Shown here piece after piece: positions 1 to 10,108 of a stretch of 64,000 bases of DNA. Both the position numbers and the translations under genes were made by a program. Within the stretch, counting starts at the first letter, position 1; each line of letters starts with the position of its first letter. This DNA comes from Tropicibacter sp. R16_0 (lineage in GTDB: Bacteria > Pseudomonadota > Alphaproteobacteria > Rhodobacterales > Rhodobacteraceae). The stretch spans positions 248,001 to 312,000 of the forward strand of contig NZ_JAGHRE010000006.1 of NCBI RefSeq assembly GCF_017743935.1, read 5' to 3'. Under the pieces are notes generated by a model. The model had not been told where the DNA came from, made no database searches, and saw only the letters and a program-made list of their open reading frames with translations.

Positions 1-3000
1 AATCGTAGAACGGAGGCTGCGGCGTAATCTTGAGCGTCAGCTCGATCACCGTGTCCTCGTCGCCACTGCCAATGAGTTCGAGCATCGGAAGCGGCAGTTC
101 CTGTTCCGGTTCGCAGGGGTCTGTTCCACCACCGGTCGCTGGTACAACAACCACGGTAAAGTCCATGGGGACGACAGACCCACCTGGCAAGGAGTCGATC
201 AACATCAGAACTTCTTCGGGCGTTCCGATCAGACCATCGAGGGGCTGGTCATCTTCCACGACAATCGCGTGGATTGTCATGTCGTAATAAGTCACCTCGG
301 TCACGTTGGTCGGGACAAATTCCAGCGTCGCGAGTTGATCCGCGGTGACCACATAGGACTCACCGCTCGAATCGACGGGGGTTCCGCCAAGGAAGGATAC
401 GGCCGGGTCAACGTCCGTGATCAGGTAGTACAGGGTTTCGGACCCGTCGAACTGACCGCCAGCAAAGGTGATCTCGGTCATGCGGCCTTCGATCGGATCT
501 GCGGGGCGGAACAGGTTGTCGGGAGAGATCGGACCGGTTTGCAGGAAGATATCCCTGATACGCGAGTCCAATGTAAACGCCGCGTTGTCCTTGCCCGCAT
601 AGCCATAAACCCGGTCTGCGTTCGGGATACCGTCGACTATTTCGGTTGGCCGATAGGCATCGTCGATCTGATCATCGGTGATGCCCGAGTTCGGATCGTC
701 GGTGGGATCCGGGTTCTGCAACTCCAGGATCGGATCATCGGCAATGCCCGTCACATTGACCGTGACGGTGCCAGTTGCGAGCTGGAACTGGCTTAGATCA
801 ATCGTCTCATAGTAGATGACCGAGACGTCGAACTCGATGGTTTCGTTGCTGTCCTTGCCGGGGAGGATCCACAGTTCGGCGGCTTGTGTCGGCGTCAGGC
901 GCAATTCTCCGTTGGCGTCGACAGGCAGCGCATTGAAGTACCGGTCGGGAATGACGGGGTCAGCCTGCGGCGGCCCAAGGAAGAAGGTCGGCACGCGGCC
1001 AAAGGAATCCGGCACCACGTTTGTGATGACAACCTGACCCAGGATCGCTTCGGGCGATCCGGGGGAGTTGTTCATGTTGTCGATGATGTTGCCATCAATG
1101 GGCGTGGCAAGTGCCGTGTCTTCCCGACCGGAGAAGCTTTCGGATGGATCACCGCCATCAATCACCGGATCCACACGCAATACTTCGTCCAGCGTTGTGA
1201 CGCGGGTGTTGCCACCATCGGATTCGGTTGTCACCACGTCAATCTTGAGAGGGTAGTCACCAGCATAGTGGGTCGGAATACCGCGCAGTTCAGCCGTCAG
1301 CCAGCTGTCATTTTCCAGGCTCCAGGAATTGAAGCCCGGCGGTACGTTCACATCCGTCAGCAGGGCAGGGATCTTGGGGCCGGTCGGGTCATTGGGATCT
1401 TGAATATAAACTGTGACGCCATTTGGCACTTCGCGCATGACAACGGCGGTGACGGATTCCGACCCGTCATTGTCCTGAATGACAGGCTGGAACGGGATCT
1501 GCCAGACACCACCGGCATCGTCGATCACCATCTCATTGCCCTGAGGCAATGTCAGGATGACAGCGATGTTGTTGACCGGGTCGACATCGACATCAAACGT
1601 CGCATCCGCTTGGGCGTTGCGGACCTCGTTGGTGTTGTCGTCCGATACCGAAACTTCGATGTTCAGGTCGTCGCCAAAGAAGTCACCCACCGAAGAGAAC
1701 GGATCGCCGTTCTGCCGGTCGACGTCATAATCTTCGTAAAGCGAGGGTCGCAGCTGCAGCGAGGCCTCGAAAGAGGTGACATTCGGTACAAAGCTAATGG
1801 TCAGATCACCGGTCGCCTGGTTGTATGTGGCGCTGTCAATCAGGTCATAGGTTGTCTGTGCCAGCGGCAGGCCGCCATCGGGTTGAAAGAATGCGGATTG
1901 CAAGACGGTTGTGCCGCTGAGGTGGTCGGCGATCCAGTCCGTCGGGACGTTCGTGATCAAGATGGTTTCGATCTGCTCGGACCCGTCCGTATCGGGCGTC
2001 GAAGCATCAAGCCCAACGTAAAGATCGACCTGACCCGGACCGCTGCCATCGGCGGTGCTTTCCAGCAGGGTCAGAATCTCATCCCCGCTGACCGAGCCAT
2101 CTTTGATCGTAGCGCTGACGATCTGCGGGCTGTCATCGGCCACTTCGGCTGGTCTGCGGACAAAGACCGAAGCCGTCAACTCTGCTTCGGCGCGCGGACG
2201 TACGGTCTGAATGATCTGGAAACCCGAGGTCGCGAAGTTGTCGCTGGTATCCACCTCGACATCGCCGGTGGTGGTCTCATTCCAGGCCAGAGTTCCGTCA
2301 AGCGTCAGGACACCGCTAAAGTGCTGGGGCACCACGATACGCATCGAATCAAGCGCGTCCGCAAACTCCTGCGCGCTGGTCGTGGGCAGCGGCGTGATCG
2401 TGTAGTCCACGCTGGTCAGCGTCGATCCGGCCTGCGTTATCTGCACCTTCGAGGCCAGTCCTTTATTGCTGACTTCGAGCAGCAGGTCGTTTGTGTCGGA
2501 CGGATCGAAATTGTCGCTTTCAGTGGCAACCGCGATGCTTAGCGCAAGGCTTTGCAGCACTTCGGAGCCATCATTGTCCTGCAGGGCAATGTTGCTGAGC
2601 TCAATGTTGACGCGTTTTGAGCCGCCGGTGTTCTCGTTTGTCCGCGAATTGGCCACTGTGAAATCAAGCGGATCGACAATCGCGTCGACATCGATATCCA
2701 GATCGTCCTGCGCCGTTTGTGTGTCCGAGGGCAGACCAGCCGCGGTATCGACAGACGTGACCGTCGCGACAAGGTCGTCGCCGACGATCGTTGCGGCGTC
2801 GCGATCGTCATCGGCCAAAGGCGTGACCCTGAGCGCGCCCATGAATTCCTGCACGCCGCTATTGAGCGTAATCGTCAGTGTTGTGCTGGAAACGGTCGCA
2901 GACGCCACTTGCGCGGCACCCTGTTCGAACAGCGACAGATCCACGTTGCCGTTCGTGTTGGGAACCCAGCCTGCGGGCACGTTGTCGACCACGATGGTTG

Positions 3001-6000
3001 TCAGCTGCTCGGACCCGTCGCGATCCGGCGTTTGCGCGTCGAAGGTCATCAGGAACGAGCTGTCTTCGTCGACCAGATAGTTCCCCTCGGCGATCCGGTC
3101 CACGCTGGCGGGACTGTCATCGACGGAAATGACCAGGGTCGGTTCGGCAACAGGCGTCACATTCAGATCAAAGCTCTCGGACGTGCCAGCAGCAATGCCT
3201 TCGTCCGTCTGAACCGTGACTGTCACACCAACAATGCCCGAGAAATGCTGCGGGAAGGATACCACGCCAAGCGCTTGCAACTCGGCCAGGGTGCCGGTCC
3301 AGCTGTCAGTGGGTCCGTTCACGATCACACCGCCAGTCAGCACTGTGTCCCCTGTGGGCAACCCGGTGAAATCGACCGTGATGGCAGTGATATTCTCGGA
3401 GCCGTCGATATCGGTGACGGCCGCATCCAGGTTGAAGGGGATGAAGCTGCCCAGATCCTCGATCACCGTGATGTCCTGAGCCGCGATAACCACGTCCTGT
3501 TCCGACGCAACGGTGATGACGAAGCCTCGGGTTTCGATCCCATCGGTGCCGTCAACGTCGGTTTCACCTGCGAGAATGGCCTCGTCGGTGGTAAATGTCG
3601 CGCTGCCCGTGATGTCCGTGGTGGTCGAGAAATCATTGGGCAGACGCAGGATCAGGCCCTTGTATTCAGCGTCGGTCAAACCATTGAGCACAAATGTCGG
3701 ACCTGCGGGGACGGCCATGAATGTGGTCCCACCGTCAGTCGAATACTGTGTCCCGTCAGGCAAACCGGAAACCGTGACATCCACGGTCGCAATGCTTTCT
3801 GATCCATCGGCATCGGGGGATGTGGCCGAGATCGCATCTACGAGGCGCGCATCAATTGGCGCATCCGTAGTGTTGTCTTCATCGAGATCACCTGGAGCGT
3901 CATTCTCGACCAGATCCAACCGGCCTGATCCAGTAACTGCTAGATCACCCTCGGCTGTCAGGCTCACGCTAAAGTTGCCCGCGTCAAATCCGCCTTCGTC
4001 GGTCAGCGCCCCTACTGCCCCCTGCAGAGTCGTCGCGGGGTTTTCGGTCGAATAGTCAGCAGGCAGTTCGATTATGAGACTGTTGTACTGCGCCAATGTG
4101 CCAACAAAATCCAGTGTGCTGGTCGCAGGCTGGAAAGTTGCACCCCCGTCGGTGGAGAATCGGGCGCCGGACGGCAGAGCGTTAAAGACCACTGCCACGG
4201 TTTCGATAGACTCAGAAGCATCCATGTCCGTGGCCATGGGCATGATCTCATCCGCCAAGCGGAAGCGGACGACGGAGTCGGTTTCTGCCAAATCGAAACT
4301 TCCGTCATCGACTACGACATCTCCTTCTTCGTTTACGATAAACGGAAGTGCTGCAGTTTCGGTCCCTTGGTCCGTTGTTACGCTGACATCAGCTGTCAAG
4401 GTCTGTGCAGGGCTGGTGGTCGAATAGTCCTTTGGAAGGTAGACGGTCACTTCGGGAGGCGGTGGGACACCATCAGCCGGGAACAAGTAAACGAAGTTGA
4501 CTGTGCCATCGCCATTGTCCGTTATTGTCCCCACTGGGTTCATGCCAAGATCAAGGACTTCGGTACCAAGGGGCAGGTTGTCGATTTCAAAGGTGGCGGC
4601 AAAAATTGTTTCAGTCGGATCAATGAGGATCGAATAAAAGTCGTCCAATTTTACCGGAAGCACATCGTCTGTTTCATCAACGTTGACTTCGCCTTCGATG
4701 ATCGTATCTGTCGTCGGCTCGACGACCACTGCCTGCAGCGTGGATTCATCGCCTTCAGGTGTCACGACCGTGATCAAGTGAAAGAACGTACCGAAATAGT
4801 CTCCGGGCAGGCTCAGTACCAGCGCCTCGGCGTCTGCAACCGTACCGTTCCAGACGTTGTTTGTGAGCGTTCCTCCGTTGACACCCGTGCCCTGTGGCAA
4901 AGCAACGAATATGATCTGAACCTCTGCCGCAAAACGTGGATCAGTTGGGTCAGCGGTTTCAGACCCGTCCTGATCGGTGATGTCGATCTGAATTTCCAGA
5001 TCCAGATCGACGCCAGGATTGCCTATGACACCGCCATCCTCTTGCGTGATCAGAACTGCTGGTGCGGCAAGATCTATGTCTTCTTCGAACCCGATCTCAA
5101 CCACGCGCGTCGCTGTGGCTGTACCATCTGTCGGTGTATCCGTCGCGGGATCCTGGTCTTCGTCTGTCTGAACATCGAGTGTGAAGGTCAGGGGCAGGGT
5201 GGTTGACCCATCGGTCAGGTCGGACCGGTTAGCCGTCGAGAAATCGGCAGGCAAAGTCAGATTGAATGCAGCATAGGCCGCCGCGACATCACCCACATTC
5301 GCGACATCCATGGTCAAGGTCAGCGTACTGGCCCCGGTTGCAGCATCGGTTGCAAAGTTCAAGGTTGCGCCGGTCGGAACCGTGATCATCAACGAGGTTT
5401 CATCAGATCCGGCGGGTAACCCGTTGATCACGAGCGTCAGCGTCTCCAGTGCCTCTGACCCGTCCAGATCGGTTGCAGCAGGCAACAACAGGTCTGAGGG
5501 TCTGATCAGCGTGCTCGCATCTGTCTCGTCGGGTACGGTGTCTGGCAGGCTGTCATCGATCTCGACATCGCCCTCGGGCGTGATCCGCAGAGTTATCGGC
5601 GTGCTGGTACCGCTGGCATCTTCTGTGGATGTTGCCGAAAGGGTTCCGTCCAGAACAAGGCCGTCCGCCGCCGGGCTCTCGGTCGAGTAGTCTGTCGGGA
5701 ATGAGAGCTGCAGGGCCTGATACTGAGCCTCGGTTCCGGTGAAGGTCAGCCCGCCGCCTGTTGCCGGATTATAGAAATAGGTCGATGCCGGGACGTTCAG
5801 AACCAGAACATTGGGTGGCAGATCCGCAAGGGCGACCGAGATCGTCTCGATCACCTCAATCGGCATATTTCCGTCGTTATCATCCACACTAACCTGCCAG
5901 GCGGCCGATGGCGTAACAACAGTGCGCGCATCCGTTTCCTGCGCGCGCAGTTCTTCGACGTCCAGAACGATATCGCCGGTTGGCGTGATCTCGATGATCT

Positions 6001-9000
6001 GGTCAATGCTTACTGTGCCCTCAGGGCTCAGCGCCTTGATCTGGCTCTGGATTGTGCCTGAATAGTCCTCGGGCAGGGTCAGGTTCAGAGCATTGGCCGC
6101 CACCATGTTGCCCGTCCAGATCCCCGTCGCGGGATCAAACTGACCGACAGAGAAGGTTGACCCATCAGGAAGACCGGTAAACTGGATTTCGACCGTCGTA
6201 CTGTCTTCCGAGCCATCGATATCGGTTGCTGCAACCTGAATACCAAGATCCAGCGTCACACCAACGCCGCTGCTGTCTTCAGCTCTTGTCAGAGTCGCGG
6301 GCGCATCCAGCGTCACGTCCAACTCAAAGCCGATCTCGACGATGCGTGTTGCGGTTGCGGTGCCGTCTGTGGGGGTGTCGGTGGCGGGGTCCTGGTCCTC
6401 GTCGGTCTGCACATCCACCGTCAGTGTCAGGGGCAGGGTGGTGGCGCCGCCCGTCAGGTCACTGCGGTTGGCGGTCGAGAAGTCCGCGGGCAGGGACAGG
6501 TTCAGCCCCTGGTAGGCCGCCAGCACATCGCCCACATCCGCCGCCCTGAGCGTGATCACCAGCGTCGCCGCGCCGGTGGCCGCGTCATCGCCGATGCTCG
6601 AGGTCGCGCCTGCGGGCAGGGTGATCCCCAGGCTCGCCAGATCCGAGCCGCCCGGCAGGCCCGCGATGGTCAGCACCAGCTCCTCCAGCGCCTCGGACCC
6701 ATCCGCATCCGTCACCGCAGGCAGCAACAGCTCCGACGGCACCACCGGCGTCGGGGCATCCGTCTCGTCCGGAACCAGATCCGGCAGACTGTCATCAATC
6801 GCAACATCACCCTCAGGGGTGATCCGCAGCGTGACCGGCGCCGACTGGCCGCCCGCATCCTCGGTCGAGGTCGCCGTGAGGGTGCCGCTCAGCACCAGAC
6901 CGTCCGCGGCCGGGCTTGTCGTGGAATAATCCGCCGGGAAGGAGAGTTGCAGCGCCAGGTATTGCGCCTCGGTGCCGGTGAAGGTCAGCGGACCGCCCGC
7001 GGCCGGATTGTAGCTGATCGTGCCCGCCGGAACCCCCAGCACCTGCACGTTCGGCGGCAGATCCGCCAGGCTCAGCACCACCGTCTCCAGCGCCTCGGCC
7101 GGCAGCCCCGGATCGCTGTCCGAGACCGAGACGGCCCAGGCCGACGACGGCGTCACCACCACCCGCGCATCGGTCTCGGCGGCCACCAGCTCGTCAATGT
7201 CAAAGTCGATATCGCCCGCAGGCGCAACCGTCAGCACCTGCGTCGTGTTCACCGTGCCCTCGGGGCTCAGCGCCGTGATCACCGAGCTGATCGTGCCCGA
7301 GTAATCCCCCGGCAGATGCAGCGTCAGCGCTTCGGCCTGCGCCATCGTGCCGGTCCAGAGGCCCGTCCCCGCATCCAGCGTGCCGCCGTTCACAACCGCC
7401 CCCGGCGGCAGATCGGTGAAGGCGATCTCAACGCGCGTGCTGTCCTCGGATCCGTCCCGGTCCGTCGCCTGGGCCGTGATCTGCAGATCCACCGTCACGC
7501 CGCCGCCATCAACCCCGTCGCCATCCTCGACCGCAGCCAGAGCGCCGGGCGCCGCAAGCGTCACATCCAGCTCGTAGGACACGACAACATCCAGACGCGC
7601 GAGGCCAAAGCCGCCTTCGTCCGACACCGCCGCAACCTCGGCATAAAGCGTGGTTGCGGGGTTCTGCGTCGAGTAATCGGTGGGCAGCGACAGCACCAGG
7701 TTCTGATACTCGGCCAGCGTGCCGATGAAGTTCAGCGCCGGATCGGTCAGCGGCGCAAAGCTGACGCCGCCATCGGTCGACACCCGGGTGCCCGGCGGCA
7801 GCGCGTTGAACACCACCGCCACCAGCGCGATGCTTTCCGAGCCATCCGCATCCGTCACCTGCGGCACCAGGCTGGCCGCGGGCGTGAACAGCACCGGCGC
7901 GTCGGTCTCGGCCAGGCTCAGCGTCGCATCCGCCAGAGCCACGTCCCCCTCTTCGGTGATCACCACCGGGATGTCGCCCGTCGTGGTGCCATCGCTGGTG
8001 GTCACACTCAGCGCCGCCTCCAGCATCACCGCAGGGTTCGTTGTCGAGTAATCCGTCGGGAAGATCAGCCGCACCCCGGCCGGATCCACGCCCGATCCCG
8101 CAGGCAGTGTCAGATCAAAGGTAAAGGTGCCGTTGCCCGCGTCGGTGAAGGTGCCAAGACCGCCATCACCCGCGACCCCCATCCCGGGCGGCAGGCCGGG
8201 CAGGCTCAGGCTCAGGCTTTCCACCGTCTCGTCCGGATCGCTCACCAGCACCGAGATGAAGGCCGACAGCAGCACATCGACCGGCGCGTCCGTCTCGGCC
8301 GTCAGGATCGTGCCATCGATCACGATGTCCGGCACAGGCGTCACCACGATCGCCTGCGGCACGCTCTCCACACCCTCGGGCGTCGTCACCGTGATCGTCG
8401 ACAGAATCGTGCCGTTGTAATCCCCCGGCAGGCTCAGAACCAAAGCCTCGGCCTGCGCCACCGTGCCGGTCCAGCGCCCAGCCCCCGCATCCAGGGTGCC
8501 GCCATTGGCCGTCGCCGCCGCGGGCAGGCCCGCAAAGAGCACCTCGACCGTCGCTGCAAAGCGCGGATCGCTCGGGTCTTCGGTCTCGGATCCGTCCTGA
8601 TCGGTGATCGCAATCTCGATCCCCAGATCCACATCCACGCCCTGGCTGCTGTTGGGCACCCCGTCATCCTCGGAGGCAAGCCGCAGCCGCGGCGCGCTCA
8701 GCGTGATGTCCTCGGTTGCGCCGATCTCGACGATGCGTGTTGCGGTTGCGGTGCCGTCTGTGGGGGTGTCGGTGGCGGGGTCCTGGTCCTCGTCGGTCTG
8801 CACATCCACCGTCAGTGTCAGGGGCAGGGTGGTGGCGCCGCCCGTCAGGTCACTGCGGTTGGCGGTCGAGAAGTCCGCGGGCAGGGACAGGTTCAGCCCC
8901 TGGTAGGCCGCCAGCACATCGCCCACATCCGCCGCCCTGAGCGTGATCACCAGCGTCGCCGCGCCGGTGGCCGCGTCATCGCCGATGCTCGAGGTCGCGC

Positions 9001-10108
9001 CTGCGGGCAGGGTGATCCCCAGGCTCGCCAGATCCGAGCCGCCCGGCAGGCCCGCGATGGTCAGCACCAGCTCCTCCAGCGCCTCGGACCCATCCGCATC
9101 CGTCACCGCAGGCAGCAACAGCTCCGACGGCACCACCGGCGTCGGGGCATCCGTCTCGTCCGGAACCAGATCCGGCAGACTGTCATCAATCGCAACATCA
9201 CCCTCAGGGGTCACACGGATCGGAAAATCAAGCGTTTCGGTTGCACCAGTGCTCGCAACAACTTCGATTGTGCCTGCCAGAGGGCCATTGGCAATGTCCG
9301 ACCTAGAGTCGGTTGAGAAGTCGGTCGGGAAGGACAGCGTCAGTGTCTGAAATTCTGCCTCTGCTCCGACAAAGGCCAGAGTGTTGGTTCCGTCGGGCTG
9401 TGCGATGAGATTGCCAAGGCTGCTGGTTGCACCGGCCGGCAATCCCGAGATTTCGATACGGATTTCGGAAACTGAGGCTGGTGAGGCAGGTGGATTGGTA
9501 ACGATCACGATCTGATCGGCTGGTCGAATGACGGTTACGCCGTCTGTTTCCGACGTGATCAGCGGGCCTTTCAGGACAATTATCAGATCCGCTGGCGAGG
9601 AACCATTGTCATCATCACCGCCATAGTGGCGCTCGAACCTGTCACCAAAGGCATAGTCTGTTGGAGGCAGCAGGGGATTGACCTCGAGCCCGATAAGCGG
9701 GTCCTCGACGATCAGTTTCAGGTCGTCCGCAGATCCCTGAAGGGGAGTTCCAGGGCTGAGGATGAAATGGAGCGGAACCCGAGACACATCGCCGAGCGTG
9801 GTCCATTCGCTTTCTGGCGTTGCCACATTCAAAAGACGGCTGAAAGGAACAAAAGCGGTGCCGGTATCAACAAGGAGCGAGGTGTCAGTTGCGTTGGGGA
9901 AAACGATCAGCGTGCCTTCGGGCTGCACGAGTATGAGGTTTCCGTCGATCAACACCGGATACTCGACAACAGCCCCCTCGGGCAGTTTTACAGTGGTAAG
10001 AAGATCTGTTTCGACGACAAGGATGTTAGGTGCACCATTTTCCAGCATTTGCCGGACATCCGCTTGCGTAAGCGATCGAGTGGTAACCTGATCCTGACGT
10101 GTCGCCAT
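1..10108 (-). CDS. Giant tandem-repeat surface protein, probable type I-secreted adhesin (3' end outside window)
   Basis: The minus strand is open without a stop from an ATG at 10106-10108 to the window edge, giving at least 3369 residues; the same frame is coding at both ends. The N-terminus (MATRQDQVTTRSLTQ) has no Sec signal. It is followed by a segment of about 200 residues (..IDGNLILVQPEGTLIVF..) resembling the N-terminal regions of LapA-like adhesins. The rest is about 17 repeats of roughly 130-165 residues, each carrying a D-x-D-G-S-E or similar acidic motif (plus-strand positions near 1460, 1978, 2563, 3010, 3400, 3800, 4964, 5455, 6207, 6693, 7446, 7840, 8586, 9085). This layout fits calcium-binding Ig-like or T1SS-143-type repeats. 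RTX nonapeptides and a C-terminal secretion signal would be expected beyond the edge. Likely role: cell-surface adhesion or biofilm. No secretion genes are adjacent. The family name is inferred by eye. Confidence 0.85.
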   Translation of the reverse strand, partial: MATRQDQVTTRSLTQADVRQMLENGAPNILVVETDLLTTVKLPEGAVVEYPVLIDGNLILVQPEGTLIVFPNATDTSLLVDTGTAFVPFSRLLNVATPESEWTTLGDVSRVPLHFILSPGTPLQGSADDLKLIVEDPLIGLEVNPLLPPTDYAFGDRFERHYGGDDDNGSSPADLIIVLKGPLITSETDGVTVIRPADQIVIVTNPPASPASVSEIRIEISGLPAGATSSLGNLIAQPDGTNTLAFVGAEAEFQTLTLSFPTDFSTDSRSDIANGPLAGTIEVVASTGATETLDFPIRVTPEGDVAIDDSLPDLVPDETDAPTPVVPSELLLPAVTDADGSEALEELVLTIAGLPGGSDLASLGITLPAGATSSIGDDAATGAATLVITLRAADVGDVLAAYQGLNLSLPADFSTANRSDLTGGATTLPLTLTVDVQTDEDQDPATDTPTDGTATATRIVEIGATEDITLSAPRLRLASEDDGVPNSSQGVDVDLGIEIAITDQDGSETEDPSDPRFAATVEVLFAGLPAAATANGGTLDAGAGRWTGTVAQAEALVLSLPGDYNGTILSTITVTTPEGVESVPQAIVVTPVPDIVIDGTILTAETDAPVDVLLSAFISVLVSDPDETVESLSLSLPGLPPGMGVAGDGGLGTFTDAGNGTFTFDLTLPAGSGVDPAGVRLIFPTDYSTTNPAVMLEAALSVTTSDGTTTGDIPVVITEEGDVALADATLSLAETDAPVLFTPAASLVPQVTDADGSESIALVAVVFNALPPGTRVSTDGGVSFAPLTDPALNFIGTLAEYQNLVLSLPTDYSTQNPATTLYAEVAAVSDEGGFGLARLDVVVSYELDVTLAAPGALAAVEDGDGVDGGGVTVDLQITAQATDRDGSEDSTRVEIAFTDLPPGAVVNGGTLDAGTGLWTGTMAQAEALTLHLPGDYSGTISSVITALSPEGTVNTTQVLTVAPAGDIDFDIDELVAAETDARVVVTPSSAWAVSVSDSDPGLPAEALETVVLSLADLPPNVQVLGVPAGTISYNPAAGGPLTFTGTEAQYLALQLSFPADYSTTSPAADGLVLSGTLTATSTEDAGGQSAPVTLRITPEGDVAIDDSLPDLVPDETDAPTPVVPSELLLPAVTDADGSEALEELVLTIAGLPGGSDLASLGITLPAGATSSIGDDAATGAATLVITLRAADVGDVLAAYQGLNLSLPADFSTANRSDLTGGATTLPLTLTVDVQTDEDQDPATDTPTDGTATATRIVEIGFELDVTLDAPATLTRAEDSSGVGVTLDLGIQVAATDIDGSEDSTTVEIQFTGLPDGSTFSVGQFDPATGIWTGNMVAANALNLTLPEDYSGTIQSQIKALSPEGTVSIDQIIEITPTGDIVLDVEELRAQETDARTVVTPSAAWQVSVDDNDGNMPIEVIETISVALADLPPNVLVLNVPASTYFYNPATGGGLTFTGTEAQYQALQLSFPTDYSTESPAADGLVLDGTLSATSTEDASGTSTPITLRITPEGDVEIDDSLPDTVPDETDASTLIRPSDLLLPAATDLDGSEALETLTLVINGLPAGSDETSLMITVPTGATLNFATDAATGASTLTLTMDVANVGDVAAAYAAFNLTLPADFSTANRSDLTDGSTTLPLTFTLDVQTDEDQDPATDTPTDGTATATRVVEIGFEEDIDLAAPAVLITQEDGGVIGNPGVDLDLEIQIDITDQDGSETADPTDPRFAAEVQIIFVALPQGTGVNGGTLTNNVWNGTVADAEALVLSLPGDYFGTFFHLITVVTPEGDESTLQAVVVEPTTDTIIEGEVNVDETDDVLPVKLDDFYSILIDPTETIFAATFEIDNLPLGTEVLDLGMNPVGTITDNGDGTVNFVYLFPADGVPPPPEVTVYLPKDYSTTSPAQTLTADVSVTTDQGTETAALPFIVNEEGDVVVDDGSFDLAETDSVVRFRLADEIMPMATDMDASESIETVAVVFNALPSGARFSTDGGATFQPATSTLDFVGTLAQYNSLIIELPADYSTENPATTLQGAVGALTDEGGFDAGNFSVSLTAEGDLAVTGSGRLDLVENDAPGDLDEDNTTDAPIDARLVDAISATSPDADGSESIATVDVTVSGLPDGTQYSTDGGTTFMAVPAGPTFVLNGLTDAEYKGLILRLPNDFSTTTDITGSATFTTDEAILAGETDVDGTDGIETRGFVITVASEQDVVIAAQDITVIEDLGSFIPFNLDAAVTDIDGSENITAITVDFTGLPTGDTVLTGGVIVNGPTDSWTGTLAELQALGVVSFPQHFSGIVGVTVTVQTDEGIAAGTSESFDLNVTPVAEPTLVISVDDSPASVDRIAEGNYLVDEDSSFLMTFDAQTPDRDGSEQLTTIVVDNVPAGWVPNTNGNVDLSLFEQGAAQVASATVSSTTLTITLNSGVQEFMGALRVTPLADDDRDAATIVGDDLVATVTSVDTAAGLPSDTQTAQDDLDIDVDAIVDPLDFTVANSRTNENTGGSKRVNIELSNIALQDNDGSEVLQSLALSIAVATESDNFDPSDTNDLLLEVSNKGLASKVQITQAGSTLTSVDYTITPLPTTSAQEFADALDSMRIVVPQHFSGVLTLDGTLAWNETTTGDVEVDTSDNFATSGFQIIQTVRPRAEAELTASVFVRRPAEVADDSPQIVSATIKDGSVSGDEILTLLESTADGSGPGQVDLYVGLDASTPDTDGSEQIETILITNVPTDWIADHLSGTTVLQSAFFQPDGGLPLAQTTYDLIDSATYNQATGDLTISFVPNVTSFEASLQLRPSLYEDYDVDRQNGDPFSSVGDFFGDDLNIEVSVSDDNTNEVRNAQADATFDVDVDPVNNIAVILTLPQGNEMVIDDAGGVWQIPFQPVIQDNDGSESVTAVVMREVPNGVTVYIQDPNDPTGPKIPALLTDVNVPPGFNSWSLENDSWLTAELRGIPTHYAGDYPLKIDVVTTESDGGNTRVTTLDEVLRVDPVIDGGDPSESFSGREDTALATPIDGNIIDNMNNSPGSPEAILGQVVITNVVPDSFGRVPTFFLGPPQADPVIPDRYFNALPVDANGELRLTPTQAAELWILPGKDSNETIEFDVSVIYYETIDLSQFQLATGTVTVNVTGIADDPILELQNPDPTDDPNSGITDDQIDDAYRPTEIVDGIPNADRVYGYAGKDNAAFTLDSRIRDIFLQTGPISPDNLFRPADPIEGRMTEITFAGGQFDGSETLYYLITDVDPAVSFLGGTPVDSSGESYVVTADQLATLEFVPTNVTEVTYYDMTIHAIVVEDDQPLDGLIGTPEEVLMLIDSLPGGSVVPMDFTVVVVPATGGGTDPCEPEQELPLPMLELIGSGDEDTVIELTLKITPQPPFYD
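6330..6820. repeat. 491-bp perfect direct repeat, copy 1 (inside the adhesin gene)
   Basis: Compared line by line with the copy at 8721-9211, I see no mismatch over 491 bases. The offset is 2391 bases (797 codons), so both copies read in the same frame. The flanking sequence diverges abruptly on both sides. Other repeats of this gene are only partly similar at DNA level (for example the related segment starting near 5090). Confidence 0.92.
8721..9211. repeat. 491-bp perfect direct repeat, copy 2 (inside the adhesin gene)
   Basis: Identical partner of the copy at 6330-6820. The two copies bracket a stretch that looks clearly GC-richer than the gene on either side, with composition changing at the outer edges of the repeats. 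This suggests a module gained or spread by homologous recombination. Confidence 0.92.

Noticed and set aside
6330-9211. Reading the 491-bp direct repeats as insertion-sequence or transposon ends
   Set aside because: They are in-frame coding repeats in direct orientation, with no transposase between them. Homologous recombination within repeats explains them better.
884-9316. Long plus-strand open frames (552 codons at 884-2542, 789 codons at 6947-9316 and many shorter)
   Set aside because: They are antisense shadows of the GC-rich repeat gene on the minus strand. They have arginine/histidine/glutamine-rich, non-protein-like composition and change frame with each repeat.
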